From: Roseovarius confluentis
Lineage (GTDB): Bacteria > Pseudomonadota > Alphaproteobacteria > Rhodobacterales > Rhodobacteraceae
Length of the DNA: 64,000 bases
Assembly (NCBI RefSeq): GCF_002917925.1
Contig: NZ_PPFE01000013.1
Coordinates: 1 to 64,000, forward strand
Direction of reading: 5' to 3'
The notes beneath the pieces were generated by a model. It was given only the letters and a program-made list of their open reading frames with translations. It was not told the DNA's origin and ran no database searches. Below are positions 28,535 to 37,220 of the stretch, in pieces. Position 1 is the stretch's first letter; each line of letters begins with the position of its first letter. Made by a program: the position numbers and the translations under genes.

Positions 28535-28614
28535 CTGCCTCCGGCGGGGATACTTGAAGCCAGAGGAAGATGCGGAGGGGGTGCCTTCCGCAATTTCGCG
28601 TCAGATGGGGCGTC

Positions 28615-29304
28615 ATGCAGAGAAACCTGTTACTTCCGCTGATCTTCGGCCTGGCCGGTGCGGCCGTGCTGAGCTGGCTGGGCGTGTGGCAAATGCAGCG
28701 GCTGGAGTGGAAGGAAGGCATCCTGTCGCAGATCGAGACGCGGATCGCCGCTGAGCCTGTGGCCCTGCCCGAGAGTTTCGATCCCGAGGCCGACAGGTAC
28801 CTGCCGGTTACCGTGACCGGGCAATTCGGCGAGGGCGCGCTGCGGGTTCTGGTCAGCCGCAAGCAGGTGGGGGCGGGATACCTGGTGATCTCGCCGTTCG
28901 AGACCGCGACGGGGCGGCGCATCCTGGTGGATCGCGGCTTTATCCGGCAAAGTGACACGCTGGAGCCTGCGCCCGACAGCGAACTGACCGTCGCCGGCAA
29001 CCTGCACTGGCCCGAAGACCGCAACAGCTCGACGCCCGAGAACGATGTCGCGGGCAACACGTGGTTCGCAAGGGACCTGGGCCAGATGGCCGACGTGCTG
29101 GACACCGAGCCGGTGTTGCTGGTGGCACGTGAATTGTCGCAACCTGAGGACGCCGTGACGCCCTTGCCGGTGGACACCGCGCACATTCCGAACGATCACT
29201 TGCAATATGCGATCACCTGGTTCTCGCTGGCCGCCATCTGGCTGGGGATGACCGCATTCTATATCTTCCGCGGCCGTGGCGCCGCAAAAGGACTGGACCG
29301 ATGA
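28615..29304 (+). CDS. SURF1 family oxidase assembly protein
   Basis: A 229-residue protein with two membrane helices, at about 7-25 (followed by LGVWQMQRLEWK) and 208-225, and a periplasmic loop between, the SURF1 plan. Conserved pieces include ISPFETATGRRILVDRGFI. It helps insert heme a into subunit I. ATG 28615 opens the first helix; the upstream frame from 28570 lacks conservation. Its end overlaps the thrC start by four bases. Confidence 0.92.
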   Translation: MQRNLLLPLIFGLAGAAVLSWLGVWQMQRLEWKEGILSQIETRIAAEPVALPESFDPEADRYLPVTVTGQFGEGALRVLVSRKQVGAGYLVISPFETATGRRILVDRGFIRQSDTLEPAPDSELTVAGNLHWPEDRNSSTPENDVAGNTWFARDLGQMADVLDTEPVLLVARELSQPEDAVTPLPVDTAHIPNDHLQYAITWFSLAAIWLGMTAFYIFRGRGAAKGLDR

Positions 29305-30689
29305 AATACATCTCGACCCGGGGCAACGCGCCCGTCTTGAGTTTCGAGGAAGCCATGCTGACCGGGCTGGCGCGGGACGGGGGGCTCTACCTGCCCGAGA
29401 GCATCCCGGCGCTTTCGGCGGACGACATCAAGGCGCTGCACGGCGTCAGCTATGAAGAGGCGGCGTTTAGCATCATGCGGCCCTTCATTGGCGACGCCTT
29501 CACCGATGACGAGTTCCGCACCATCATCGCCAAGACCTATGCCGGGTTCGGCCACGCCGCACGCGCGCCGTTGAAGCAACTGGACGCCGGGCATTTCCTG
29601 CTGGAGCTGTTTCACGGCCCCACGCTCGCGTTCAAGGACTTTGCGATGCAACTCATCGGTCAGCTTTTCGAGGCGTCGCTCAAACGCTCGGGCGACCGGG
29701 TGTGCATCGTGGGCGCGACCTCGGGCGATACCGGCTCGGCCGCGATCGAAGCGTTCCGGGGGCTGAACAAGGTGGATGTCTTCATCCTCTACCCCCATGG
29801 TCGGGTCAGCGAGGTGCAGCGGCGGCAGATGACCACGCCCACCGAGGACAACGTGCACGCCATCGCCGTGGACGGCGATTTCGACGCCTGCCAGGCGCGG
29901 GTGAAGGACATGTTCAACGATTTTCAGTTCCGCGATGCGGTCGGCCTGGCCGGGGTGAACTCGATCAACTGGGCGCGGGTTCTGGCGCAGGTGGTGTACT
30001 ATTTCACCTCCGCCGTGTCGCTGGGCGCGCCGGAGCGCAAGGTCAGTTTCACCGTGCCCACGGGCAATTTCGGCGACATCTTCGCAGGCTACATCGCCAA
30101 GCGCATGGGCCTGCCGATCGATCAGCTGATCGTCGCCACCAACCAGAACGACATCCTGCATCGCTGCCTGACCACGTCGGAATACCGGCCCGACGGCGTG
30201 ATCCCGTCGATCAGCCCGTCGATGGATATCCAGGTCAGCTCCAATTTCGAGCGGGCGCTTTACTATGCCTACGATCAGGACGGCGCGGCCGTGGCGCAGC
30301 TGATGGACGAGCTGAAGGCCGGCGGCTTCTCGGTCAGCCAGGGCGCGCTGGAGGCCTTGCAGGAGAGCTTCGCCTCGGGCCGCTGCGCTGAGGACGAGAC
30401 CCGCGCGACGATCTTGGAGACGTGGAACGCCGCCGGGGAACTGCTGTGCCCGCATTCCGCCGTGGGCGTGAAGGTGGCCGAGGAAATGCGCGACGCGGCC
30501 ACCCCGATGATCACGCTGGCGACGGCGCACCCGGCGAAATTCCCGGCGGCGGTGGAAGAGGCCAGCGGCCAACATCCCCCCTTGCCGGAACGTATGGCCG
30601 ACCTGTATGAGCGGTCGGAACGCGTGACGCGGGTCGAGAACGACCTTGCCGCCATCGAAACCCTCATCAAGGACCGCATCCCGAATTGA
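29301..30689 (+). CDS. thrC: Threonine synthase
   Basis: A 462-residue PLP enzyme that converts O-phosphohomoserine to threonine. The PLP lysine is in the GPTLAFKDFAMQL segment near residue 113. The phosphate-binding segment GATSGDTGSAAIEAF follows at about 136-150, and VPTGNFGDIFAGY near 252-264. N-terminal MKYISTRGNAP is typical of the family. Its ATG overlaps the surf1 end (ATGA) and its stop overlaps the next start, so translation is coupled. Confidence 0.96.
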   Translation: MKYISTRGNAPVLSFEEAMLTGLARDGGLYLPESIPALSADDIKALHGVSYEEAAFSIMRPFIGDAFTDDEFRTIIAKTYAGFGHAARAPLKQLDAGHFLLELFHGPTLAFKDFAMQLIGQLFEASLKRSGDRVCIVGATSGDTGSAAIEAFRGLNKVDVFILYPHGRVSEVQRRQMTTPTEDNVHAIAVDGDFDACQARVKDMFNDFQFRDAVGLAGVNSINWARVLAQVVYYFTSAVSLGAPERKVSFTVPTGNFGDIFAGYIAKRMGLPIDQLIVATNQNDILHRCLTTSEYRPDGVIPSISPSMDIQVSSNFERALYYAYDQDGAAVAQLMDELKAGGFSVSQGALEALQESFASGRCAEDETRATILETWNAAGELLCPHSAVGVKVAEEMRDAATPMITLATAHPAKFPAAVEEASGQHPPLPERMADLYERSERVTRVENDLAAIETLIKDRIPN

Positions 30690-31948
30690 CCGTCAACCTG
30701 ACCACTCTCGACAACGGATTTCGCATCGTCACCGAACATATGCCCGGCCTGCAATCGGCGGCCATCGGCGTGTGGGTTCTGGCTGGCGCCCGGCACGAGG
30801 ACGCCGCGCAGAACGGTATCGCGCATTTCCTCGAACACATGGCCTTCAAGGGCACCAAGCGGCGCAACGCGCTGGAAATCGCAGAGGCGATCGAGGATGT
30901 GGGCGGCTATATCAATGCCTATACCAGCCGCGAGGTGACGGCCTATTATGCCCGCGTTCTGGCCGATGACGTGCCGCTGGCGCTGGACGTGGTGTCTGAC
31001 ATTCTGCGTAACCCGGTGTTTGACGCGCGCGAGATCGAGGTGGAGCGGGGCGTGATCCTGCAGGAGATCGGGCAGGCGCTGGACACGCCTGACGACATCA
31101 TTTTCGACTGGTTGCAGGAGCAGGCCTATCCCAACCATCCGCTGGGCCGCACCATCCTTGGCCCCGAGGAACGGGTGCGCAGCTTTTCGCGGGATGACCT
31201 GACGCGGTTCGTCGATCAGCGCTATCGTCCGGGGCAGATGATCCTGTCCGCTGCCGGTGCCGTGGATCACGATGCGCTGGTCAAACTGGCCGAAGAGGCG
31301 TTCGGCGACATGCAGCCCTCCAAAACCATCGCGCCGCCGACTGCCAAGTTCGCCGGTGGCGAGACGCGCACCGTGCGCACGCTGGAGCAGGCGCATTTCG
31401 CCATGGCGTTCGAAAGCTCGAACTATTCCAGCCCGGACATTCACACCGCGCAGATCTATGCCTCGGCGCTGGGCGGCTCGATGTCCTCGCGCCTGTTCCA
31501 GGAGATCCGCGAGCGGCGGGGGCTGTGCTATACGATCTTCGCGCAGGCCGGGGCCTATTCGGATACCGGGATGCTGACGATCTATGCCGGGACCTCGGCG
31601 GACGAGATGGCAAGCCTTGGCTGGCTGACGGTGGACGAGATGAAGCGCGCAGCCGAGGATTTCAGCCAGGCCGAGCTGGACCGGGCGCGCGCGCAGATGA
31701 AGGCCGGGTTGCTGATGGGGCTGGAAAGCCCGTCGAACCGGGCCGAGCGGTCGGCGCGCATGATGCAGATCTGGGGCCGGGTGCCCGACCTCGACGAAGT
31801 GGTCGAGCGGATCGACGCGGTCACGCTTGCAGATCTCAAATCCCATGCCGAGGTGATCGCGACGCAAGCGCCTGCCGCGCTGGCGCTTTACGGGCCCGTG
31901 AGCCATGCACCGTCACTGCAGACCTTGCAGGAAAGGCGCGCGGCCTGA
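30686..31948 (+). CDS. M16 family zinc peptidase (processing-peptidase-like)
   Basis: A 420-residue protein with the inverted zinc motif HFLEH at 47-51 and a downstream acidic ligand segment EIEVERGVILQEIG. It has the two-lobe M16B plan and resembles the mitochondrial processing peptidase beta subunit. The start is TTG at 30686, overlapping the thrC TGA; no ATG fits the conserved opening VNLTTLDNGFRIVTE. The substrate in bacteria is unknown. Confidence 0.92.
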   Translation: MTVNLTTLDNGFRIVTEHMPGLQSAAIGVWVLAGARHEDAAQNGIAHFLEHMAFKGTKRRNALEIAEAIEDVGGYINAYTSREVTAYYARVLADDVPLALDVVSDILRNPVFDAREIEVERGVILQEIGQALDTPDDIIFDWLQEQAYPNHPLGRTILGPEERVRSFSRDDLTRFVDQRYRPGQMILSAAGAVDHDALVKLAEEAFGDMQPSKTIAPPTAKFAGGETRTVRTLEQAHFAMAFESSNYSSPDIHTAQIYASALGGSMSSRLFQEIRERRGLCYTIFAQAGAYSDTGMLTIYAGTSADEMASLGWLTVDEMKRAAEDFSQAELDRARAQMKAGLLMGLESPSNRAERSARMMQIWGRVPDLDEVVERIDAVTLADLKSHAEVIATQAPAALALYGPVSHAPSLQTLQERRAA

Positions 31949-32532
31949 TGTTCCTGCCGCGCCGGAAGATCCGGATCGAGACGGAACGCCTGACCTTGCG
32001 CGAGCCCGTCCTGACCGACTTCCGCGAGTGGTCTTCCTTGCGCGAAGGCAGCGCCGATTTCCTGACCCCGTGGGAGCCGCAATGGGCCGCCGACCACCTG
32101 TCGCGCAAGGGATTTGCGAACCGGGTCTACTGGTCGCAGCGGTCAATCTCCTCGGGGTCGGCGGTGCCGCTGTTCCTGTTCCGGCGCGAAGATGATGCGC
32201 TGGTGGGCGCGATCACGCTGGACAATATCCGCCGTGGCCCGGCTCAATCGGGGACGCTGGGTTACTGGACAGGCCAGCCCTATGCGCGGATGGGTTACAT
32301 GCGCGAGGCATTGCAGGCGATGTCGCATTATGCGTTCGAGCGGTTGGACCTGTCACGGCTGGAGGCGGCCTGCCTGCCGGAAAACGCGCCGTCTCGGAGG
32401 CTTTTGGAAAGCTGCGGGTTCAAGTACGAGGGCGTGGCGCAGAGTTACTTGCAGATCGCAGGGCGCTGGCGGACGCATGTTCTGTATGCCGCGCTGCGCG
32501 GCGACCGGCGCGGGCGGACGGATGTGGGGTAG
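31948..32532 (+). CDS. GNAT N-acetyltransferase (RimJ/RimL type)
   Basis: A 194-residue GNAT protein. It opens with IRIETERLTLREPVLTDF. The acetyl-CoA site follows as GYWTGQPYARMGYMREAL, then LEAACLPENAPSRRLLESCGF, the RimJ/L pattern. It may acetylate the N-terminus of a ribosomal protein or another amine; the substrate is open. Its ATG overlaps the peptidase stop. A hairpin (GGCGGGGT/ACCCCGCC, 32533-32551) follows the stop and may end the thrC transcript. Confidence 0.88.
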   Translation: MFLPRRKIRIETERLTLREPVLTDFREWSSLREGSADFLTPWEPQWAADHLSRKGFANRVYWSQRSISSGSAVPLFLFRREDDALVGAITLDNIRRGPAQSGTLGYWTGQPYARMGYMREALQAMSHYAFERLDLSRLEAACLPENAPSRRLLESCGFKYEGVAQSYLQIAGRWRTHVLYAALRGDRRGRTDVG

Positions 32533-32569
32533 GGCGGGGTTTCACCCCGCCGCGACGACTAACTGATCC

Positions 32570-32743
32570 TTCGCGCGGAATAAAGGCGCGGCGTAGACGC
32601 GCAGCCGCGCGATCGCCAGACCGCCCCCCGGGCTGGCGATTGTTTAACGTTGGTGCTCCGATTGAGTTTTTGCGGATTTGGCTGCGATAAAGTGCTCTGA
32701 ATACCAGTTGGTTCGCCACCCCGCGGTCTGGCAATCCCGCGGC
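32570..32743. repeat. Dispersed 140-bp inverted-repeat element, copy 2
   Basis: The core 32604-32743 has the 21-base end GCCGCGCGATCGCCAGACCGC at 32604-32624, identical to that of copy 1. The opposite end, GCGGTCTGGCAATCCCGCGGC, is at 32723-32743. The shared leader TTCGCGCGGAATAAAGGC precedes it. The left arm and the GGGCTGGCGAT that follows are identical in the two copies. The interior is diverged but the same length, which points to conservation of the paired ends. Confidence 0.8.
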
Positions 32744-32763
32744 TACACTTAAGACGTAAGCAT

Positions 32764-32792
32764 AAAAAGAGGGGAGCCCGAAGACCCCCCTC
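32764..32792 (-). terminator. Rho-independent terminator of the DUF4394 gene
   Basis: On the minus strand, GAGGGGGGTC and GGCTCCCCTC pair around a TTCG tetraloop and are followed by five T (A-run at 32764-32768). This is a textbook intrinsic terminator 48 bp after the stop. Confidence 0.85.
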
Positions 32793-32839
32793 ATCACTCG
32801 TTACGAACCCAACAGAGAACTCGTTACGCAAGTCTTGGC

Positions 32840-33691
32840 TTAGCGCGCCTGTGCGATGGCCAGCGCGGTGAAGCCGCCCATGCCCAGATCGGCCTGCATC
32901 ATGGCTTCACCCGTTTCCAGGTTGATGGTGTAGAAGCCGGCGCTGTCTGCGCCTTCCATCTGCAGGATGGCATAGGCCATGTCCTCGCCCTCGGACGGCG
33001 ACATGATGTCGAAGCCGCCCCAGTCGCTCAGGTCCACGGCTTCGCCGTCGACGGTGACTTCCGCGATGGTTTCCAGCGTGCCTTCGTTGTTGGCGAGGCT
33101 GACCAGCGAATCCGTCTCGGCATCCAGCGCGTACTGGAACGTGCTGCCGGCGGTCTCGCCGTTGATCGCGTTGGTATAGGCGTTGGCATAGATCACCGGG
33201 TCGGCGCCGGCATTGGCGTCGCCTTCGGCATAGGCCAGATCATCCACGCGAACGACCTTGCCGGCCTTGTCCTCGGCGCTGAAATCCTTGGGAAAATAGA
33301 CCAGGTTGTCTTCTTCCGAAGACACGGCGCGGACGGCGTCGATCTTGTTGTTGAAGTCGAACGCGACCTTGGAGCCGTCAGCGACCATGGCGTCTTCGTT
33401 GAACGACGCTTCGAGATCGGTCATTTCACCGCTCGCGGGGTCGATGGTGACGACCATGCCGTTCTTGAAGCCCAGAAGTTCGCCGGTGACGGGGCGCCAT
33501 GCGATGGCATCCAGCGCCTCGCTCAGGTCCATGGTCTGCACGTCGGTCGGCGACGTGATGTCGGCCATGGAAACAAGGGTCATGCCGTCATTGGCAAGGG
33601 CAAAGCCCATATCTGCGGCATGATCGTCTGCAAGAGCGGCACCCCCCAGCATCGACAGGGCGGAAACAGCGGTAATGGTACGAGTATACAT
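32840..33691 (-). CDS. Secreted DUF4394 protein
   Basis: A 283-residue protein with a signal peptide at about 1-21 (ending ALA). The mature part is acidic and repeats short beta-type units such as ALDAIAWRPVTGELLGFKNG and FYTINLETGEAMMQ, as in DUF4394 proteins, thought to form beta-propeller-like folds. No enzyme motif is visible. It has its own terminator and a 210-bp upstream gap, so it is monocistronic. The biological role is unknown. Confidence 0.8.
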   Translation of the reverse strand: MYTRTITAVSALSMLGGAALADDHAADMGFALANDGMTLVSMADITSPTDVQTMDLSEALDAIAWRPVTGELLGFKNGMVVTIDPASGEMTDLEASFNEDAMVADGSKVAFDFNNKIDAVRAVSSEEDNLVYFPKDFSAEDKAGKVVRVDDLAYAEGDANAGADPVIYANAYTNAINGETAGSTFQYALDAETDSLVSLANNEGTLETIAEVTVDGEAVDLSDWGGFDIMSPSEGEDMAYAILQMEGADSAGFYTINLETGEAMMQADLGMGGFTALAIAQAR

Positions 33692-33901
33692 TGTAATCCT
33701 CTCTCTTTCTTAGCTTGCGCAACCAGCCTTCCTGGCCGGCGCTTGATCAGAAACACGGACCGTGATCGAGAGAAGTTTCAGTGCGCACAATTTTTTTTCG
33801 GCACTACACGTTCGCGGTTTCACGCAGGGGTGTTGACGGTCCTGTTGAAGCGCATGCAAAGGCTGTGTAGCGTTGGGCAACTCACAACGGAGAGCTGCAT
33901 C

Positions 33902-34498
33902 ATGTCATTCCGCGCCTTTCTAACTGCCGCGTTGGCCGCGTTCAGCGTGTCTGGGAGCGCCATGGCCGCGCCCGACACCGTGCCGTTGACCGACGATATC
34001 ACGCTGGGCGGCGGCGATTTCAGCACCGGCGGCGGCATCACCGTGGCGGTCGAGCCGCGCCGGGCCATCGACGGGCAGTTGGCGCTTTGCGGTGTCTGGG
34101 CGCAAAGCGAGCGGCTGACAGCCTATGTGCGCCCGCATGTGCGCGACCTTCTGGCGCCCGGATCGTTGGCCGTGGACGGGCAGGTGGTGCTGCACGATCT
34201 CAGGGTGTTCAACGAGGTTGCGCCGGCCGAAAGCTATGTCGGCGCCTCGGCCACCTGCATGGGCACGGGCCAGCCGTATCGCGATGGTGTCCGCGTGGAA
34301 ATCCGCATTCCGCGCCGCGCCGTGGTGCGCGAGCGCGACAGCGACGGCATCGGGGCCGAGATCTGGTTCATGCCGGCCAACGGCGAAAACCTGGCGCTCA
34401 CTTCGGGCTCGATCCTGCCGGCGCGGTGGACACGCTTTACCTCGCCCGGCGATCAGTACGAGACCACGCGCCCCGAAGAGAACCCGTCGCAGGACTGA
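33902..34498 (+). CDS. Conserved hypothetical secreted protein
   Basis: A 198-residue protein with a clear signal peptide (about 1-23, ending AMAA), exported to the periplasm. The mature protein has two cysteines (in ALCGVWAQ and ATCMGTG), which could form a disulfide. I recognise no family motif. The upstream frame to 33620 is not used because it crosses the promoter region. It is followed after about 145 bp by a small lipoprotein gene. Confidence 0.7.
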   Translation: MSFRAFLTAALAAFSVSGSAMAAPDTVPLTDDITLGGGDFSTGGGITVAVEPRRAIDGQLALCGVWAQSERLTAYVRPHVRDLLAPGSLAVDGQVVLHDLRVFNEVAPAESYVGASATCMGTGQPYRDGVRVEIRIPRRAVVRERDSDGIGAEIWFMPANGENLALTSGSILPARWTRFTSPGDQYETTRPEENPSQD

Positions 34499-34643
34499 GC
34501 GTCGCGGCCCGCGTCATCCCGATTGAAAAACCCCGGGCGATGGGGCAATATCAACCTCATTGAAGGTTAACGAAACGGTGCGGCCAAGACGGGGCAAACC
34601 CGCGATCCCGCCGCCACCTCGAGGACAGAGCAGGACAGTCCTG

Positions 34644-34994
34644 ATGAAAAAATTATTGATGACTCTCATGGCGCTCGGTCTTGCCGGCTGTGGCCAACCA
34701 GACCGCTTCGACGGGCGCAGCGGCACGGTCAGCCGGGCCGCGCCGATGGCGTCCGGCCCGATCGCCAATGCATGCATGGCGTCGGACCGAAAGGGCCGGT
34801 CGCGCGCGCTCTGCGGCTGTATCCAGGCGGCGGCGGACCAGACACTGAACGGTTCCGACCAGCGCCGTGCGGCGGCGTTCTATCGCGACCCGCACAAGGC
34901 ACAGGAAATCCGCCAGTCGAGCCGGACCCGGGATGAAAGCTTCTGGAAGGCGTACCGCGCCTATGGAGAACGCGCCGAGCGCCTGTGCCGATGA
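34644..34994 (+). CDS. Small conserved lipoprotein
   Basis: A 116-residue protein. The lipoprotein signal ends LAGC with Cys16. The mature part has NACMASDRKGRSRALCGCIQAAAD, then a conserved charged C-terminus (FYRDPHKAQEIRQ, FWKAYRAYGERAERLC). Four mature cysteines may form disulfides. Relatives in Rhodobacterales are, as I recall, labelled arginine transporter in databases, but nothing here supports transport. Its TGA overlaps the next ATG. Confidence 0.7.
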   Translation: MKKLLMTLMALGLAGCGQPDRFDGRSGTVSRAAPMASGPIANACMASDRKGRSRALCGCIQAAADQTLNGSDQRRAAAFYRDPHKAQEIRQSSRTRDESFWKAYRAYGERAERLCR

Positions 34995-35698
34995 GCGGAT
35001 TGTTCGACTTTCTGGCCGAGCTCCCCCCCTATGACGACAACGCAACCACGATCTACCGGCTGAACCAGCGTCACAAGCTGATCATCGAGCCGTTCCGGCC
35101 GCAGATCGAAGGCGCCCGCGTGCTGGACATCGCCGCCCATGACGGGCGGTGGTCCTACGCGCTGGCCGCCGCCGGCGCGTCCGAGGTCGTGGGGGTCGAG
35201 GCGCGGTCCGAACTGGTGGCGCGGTTCGACGCCTTCCCGGACACCGACTTCAAGCCGCGCGTGCGGCTGACCTGCGGCGATCTTTTCGCCGATTTGGAGG
35301 CGCGGGGCGCGGCGGGCGAGCGGTTCGACGTGGTGGCGCTTTACGGTATCTTTTACCACGTGATGGACCACTTCCGCCTGTTGTCGCTCATTCGCGCGCT
35401 GGCGCCCGGGCTGGTCGTCATCGACAGCGAGTTCATCGTCCTGGACAACGCCATGATCCAGGTGCTGAAGGAAGAAGTCTCGAACCCGCTGAACGCCGTG
35501 ACCGAGGTCGAGGGGCGCAGCCATACCGTGGTTGGCGTGCCGTCGCGCAAGGCCACCGATTTTATGGCCGAGGCGCTGGATTACGAGACGACCTGGATCG
35601 ACCACGAATTGATCCTGGGCGAGGACCGGCGGGGCATGCACGACTATTTCCGCGACGGCCGCAAGGTGCGCCATGTCTGCGCGCTGAGCCCGCGATAG
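34991..35698 (+). CDS. SAM-dependent methyltransferase
   Basis: A 235-residue protein with motif I RVLDIAAHDGRWSYAL near residue 38, then an acidic residue in VVGVEAR, and FDVVALYGIFYHVMDHF. This is a class I methyltransferase of the type 12/25 kind; the substrate is unknown. The ATG at 34991 overlaps the lipoprotein stop (ATGA), so the two are translated together. Confidence 0.82.
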   Translation: MSGLFDFLAELPPYDDNATTIYRLNQRHKLIIEPFRPQIEGARVLDIAAHDGRWSYALAAAGASEVVGVEARSELVARFDAFPDTDFKPRVRLTCGDLFADLEARGAAGERFDVVALYGIFYHVMDHFRLLSLIRALAPGLVVIDSEFIVLDNAMIQVLKEEVSNPLNAVTEVEGRSHTVVGVPSRKATDFMAEALDYETTWIDHELILGEDRRGMHDYFRDGRKVRHVCALSPR

Positions 35699-35700
35699 GC

Positions 35701-36504
35701 TCAGGCCTTCAGGCGGTACCCTTTGCGAAAGAGCGCCCAGGCCAGGGCCGAGACGACCAGTGTCGAGCCCAGCACGATCACCGCGCCCAGCGACACGCTG
35801 CTGTCCGACACGCCGATCATGCCGTAGCGCCCCCCGTCCATCAGGTAGAAAACCGGGTTCACGTGGCTGATCGTGTAAAGCGCGCCGGGCAGCGCCTCGA
35901 CCGAGTAGAACGTGCCGGACAGGAACGCGAGCGGCGTGACGATGAAGTTGGTGATCGCCGCCATCTGGTCGAACTTCTGCGCGAAGATGCCCGCGACCAT
36001 ACCAAGCGCGCCCAGAAACGCCGCGCCCAGCGTCACGAAGCCCAGCCAGATTAGCGGATGCGCCGGTACGATCCCCAGGAACAGCGCCAGCCCCACCGCG
36101 ATGGCCAGCGCCACCAGTACGCCTCGCGCCACGGCCCCGGCCAGGTAGCCCAACACCAGCTCGGCCGGCGACAGGGGCGGCATCAGCGTGTCGACGATAT
36201 TGCCCTGCACCTTGGAAATCACGATCGAGGACGACGTGTTGGCGAAGCTGTTCTGGATCACCGTCATCATCAGGATGCCGGGCGCGATGAAGGTGGTGAA
36301 ATCCACGCCCATCACGTCGCCCCGGCGCTCTCCGATGGCGATGGAAAAGATCACCATGAAAAGCCCCGCCGTTGCCAGCGGCGCCATCAGCGTCTGCGTC
36401 CAGACGGCGAGAAACCGCTGCGTCTCGCGCTTGGCCAGCGTGGCCAGGCCAAGCCAGTTGACCCGCCCGAAGCGGCGGCTGCCCATTTCGTGGAATTCCT
36501 GCAT
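35701..36504 (-). CDS. ABC-2 type transporter permease
   Basis: A 267-residue membrane protein with about six hydrophobic segments. The ABC-2 family signature lies in the middle (FTTFIAPGILMMTVIQNSFANTSSSIV and SPAELVLGYLAGA). It resembles the permeases that export polysaccharide or drugs. No ATP-binding subunit is visible next to it within this window, which is unusual, so the partner must lie elsewhere. The cargo is unknown. Confidence 0.85.
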   Translation of the reverse strand: MQEFHEMGSRRFGRVNWLGLATLAKRETQRFLAVWTQTLMAPLATAGLFMVIFSIAIGERRGDVMGVDFTTFIAPGILMMTVIQNSFANTSSSIVISKVQGNIVDTLMPPLSPAELVLGYLAGAVARGVLVALAIAVGLALFLGIVPAHPLIWLGFVTLGAAFLGALGMVAGIFAQKFDQMAAITNFIVTPLAFLSGTFYSVEALPGALYTISHVNPVFYLMDGGRYGMIGVSDSSVSLGAVIVLGSTLVVSALAWALFRKGYRLKA

Positions 36505-36629
36505 CTCTGCCTCGATTGTCGCCTTCGGACGCCTTGTAACTCAACGCCCAGTGATTAGAATAGGGCAACTGGAAAAAAGACCACGCCCCCGATGCATCGG
36601 CGGCGTGACGAACCAATGAAAGGTGGCTC

Positions 36630-37217
36630 ATGTCCTGGAGTGACGAGCGCGTCGAACTGCTGAAGAAGATGTGGGGCGAGGGCCAGTCGGCCAGCCAGAT
36701 CGCCAAGGAACTGGGCGGCGTGACCCGCAACGCGGTGATCGGCAAGGTGCACCGCCTTGGCCTGTCGAACCGCAGCGGGTCGGGCAACGGGGCCGCGGCC
36801 TCGGACAGCACGGCCAAGGCCAAGCCCGCCGCCAAGGCCAAGCCCGCTCCCAAGCCCAAGGCCGCCGCTCCGAAGGCTGAACCGAAGGCGCCCGAGCCCA
36901 AGGAAGAGCCGGCGCCGACCGCCGCGGCAAGCCGCATCAAGGCGATCATCCCGGCGGGCCAACCCCTGCCGCCGCAGCCGTCCGCGAACGAGATCGACCC
37001 CGAGGCGCTGGCCAAGGTCAGCGAAATCGAGAAGAAGGCGAAGAAGCTGTCGCTGATGGAACTGACCGAGCGGACCTGCAAATGGCCCGTGGGCGACCCG
37101 GCGACGCCGGATTTCTGGTTCTGCGGTCTGCCTGTGAAATCCGGCAAGCCCTATTGCGAGGCCCATGTCGGCGTCGCCTTCCAGCCCATGAGCTCGCGCC
37201 GCGACCGGAAACGCTAG
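36630..37217 (+). CDS. gcrA: GcrA cell cycle regulator
   Basis: A 195-residue alphaproteobacterial factor that binds sigma70 and methylated GANTC promoters. The N-terminal DNA-binding region MSWSDERVELLKKMWGEGQS with TRNAVIGKVHRLGLSNR is diagnostic. A long Lys/Ala/Pro-rich linker (about 50-110) follows. The C-terminal domain, with RTCKWPVGDP and FWFCGLPV...YCEAH, carries three cysteines. Length is close to family norm. It is divergent from the ABC-2 permease gene. Confidence 0.96.
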   Translation: MSWSDERVELLKKMWGEGQSASQIAKELGGVTRNAVIGKVHRLGLSNRSGSGNGAAASDSTAKAKPAAKAKPAPKPKAAAPKAEPKAPEPKEEPAPTAAASRIKAIIPAGQPLPPQPSANEIDPEALAKVSEIEKKAKKLSLMELTERTCKWPVGDPATPDFWFCGLPVKSGKPYCEAHVGVAFQPMSSRRDRKR

Positions 37218-37220
37218 GCA

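Larger units (their letters stand above)
32533..32839. other. Gene-free stretch with repeat copy and terminators
   Basis: Contains a GC hairpin after the GNAT gene (32533-32551), the second 140-bp inverted-repeat element (32570-32743) and the terminator of the DUF4394 gene (32764-32792). A 10-base direct repeat ACTCGTTACG occurs at about 32796 and again near 32818. No coding frame here looks real. Confidence 0.7.
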
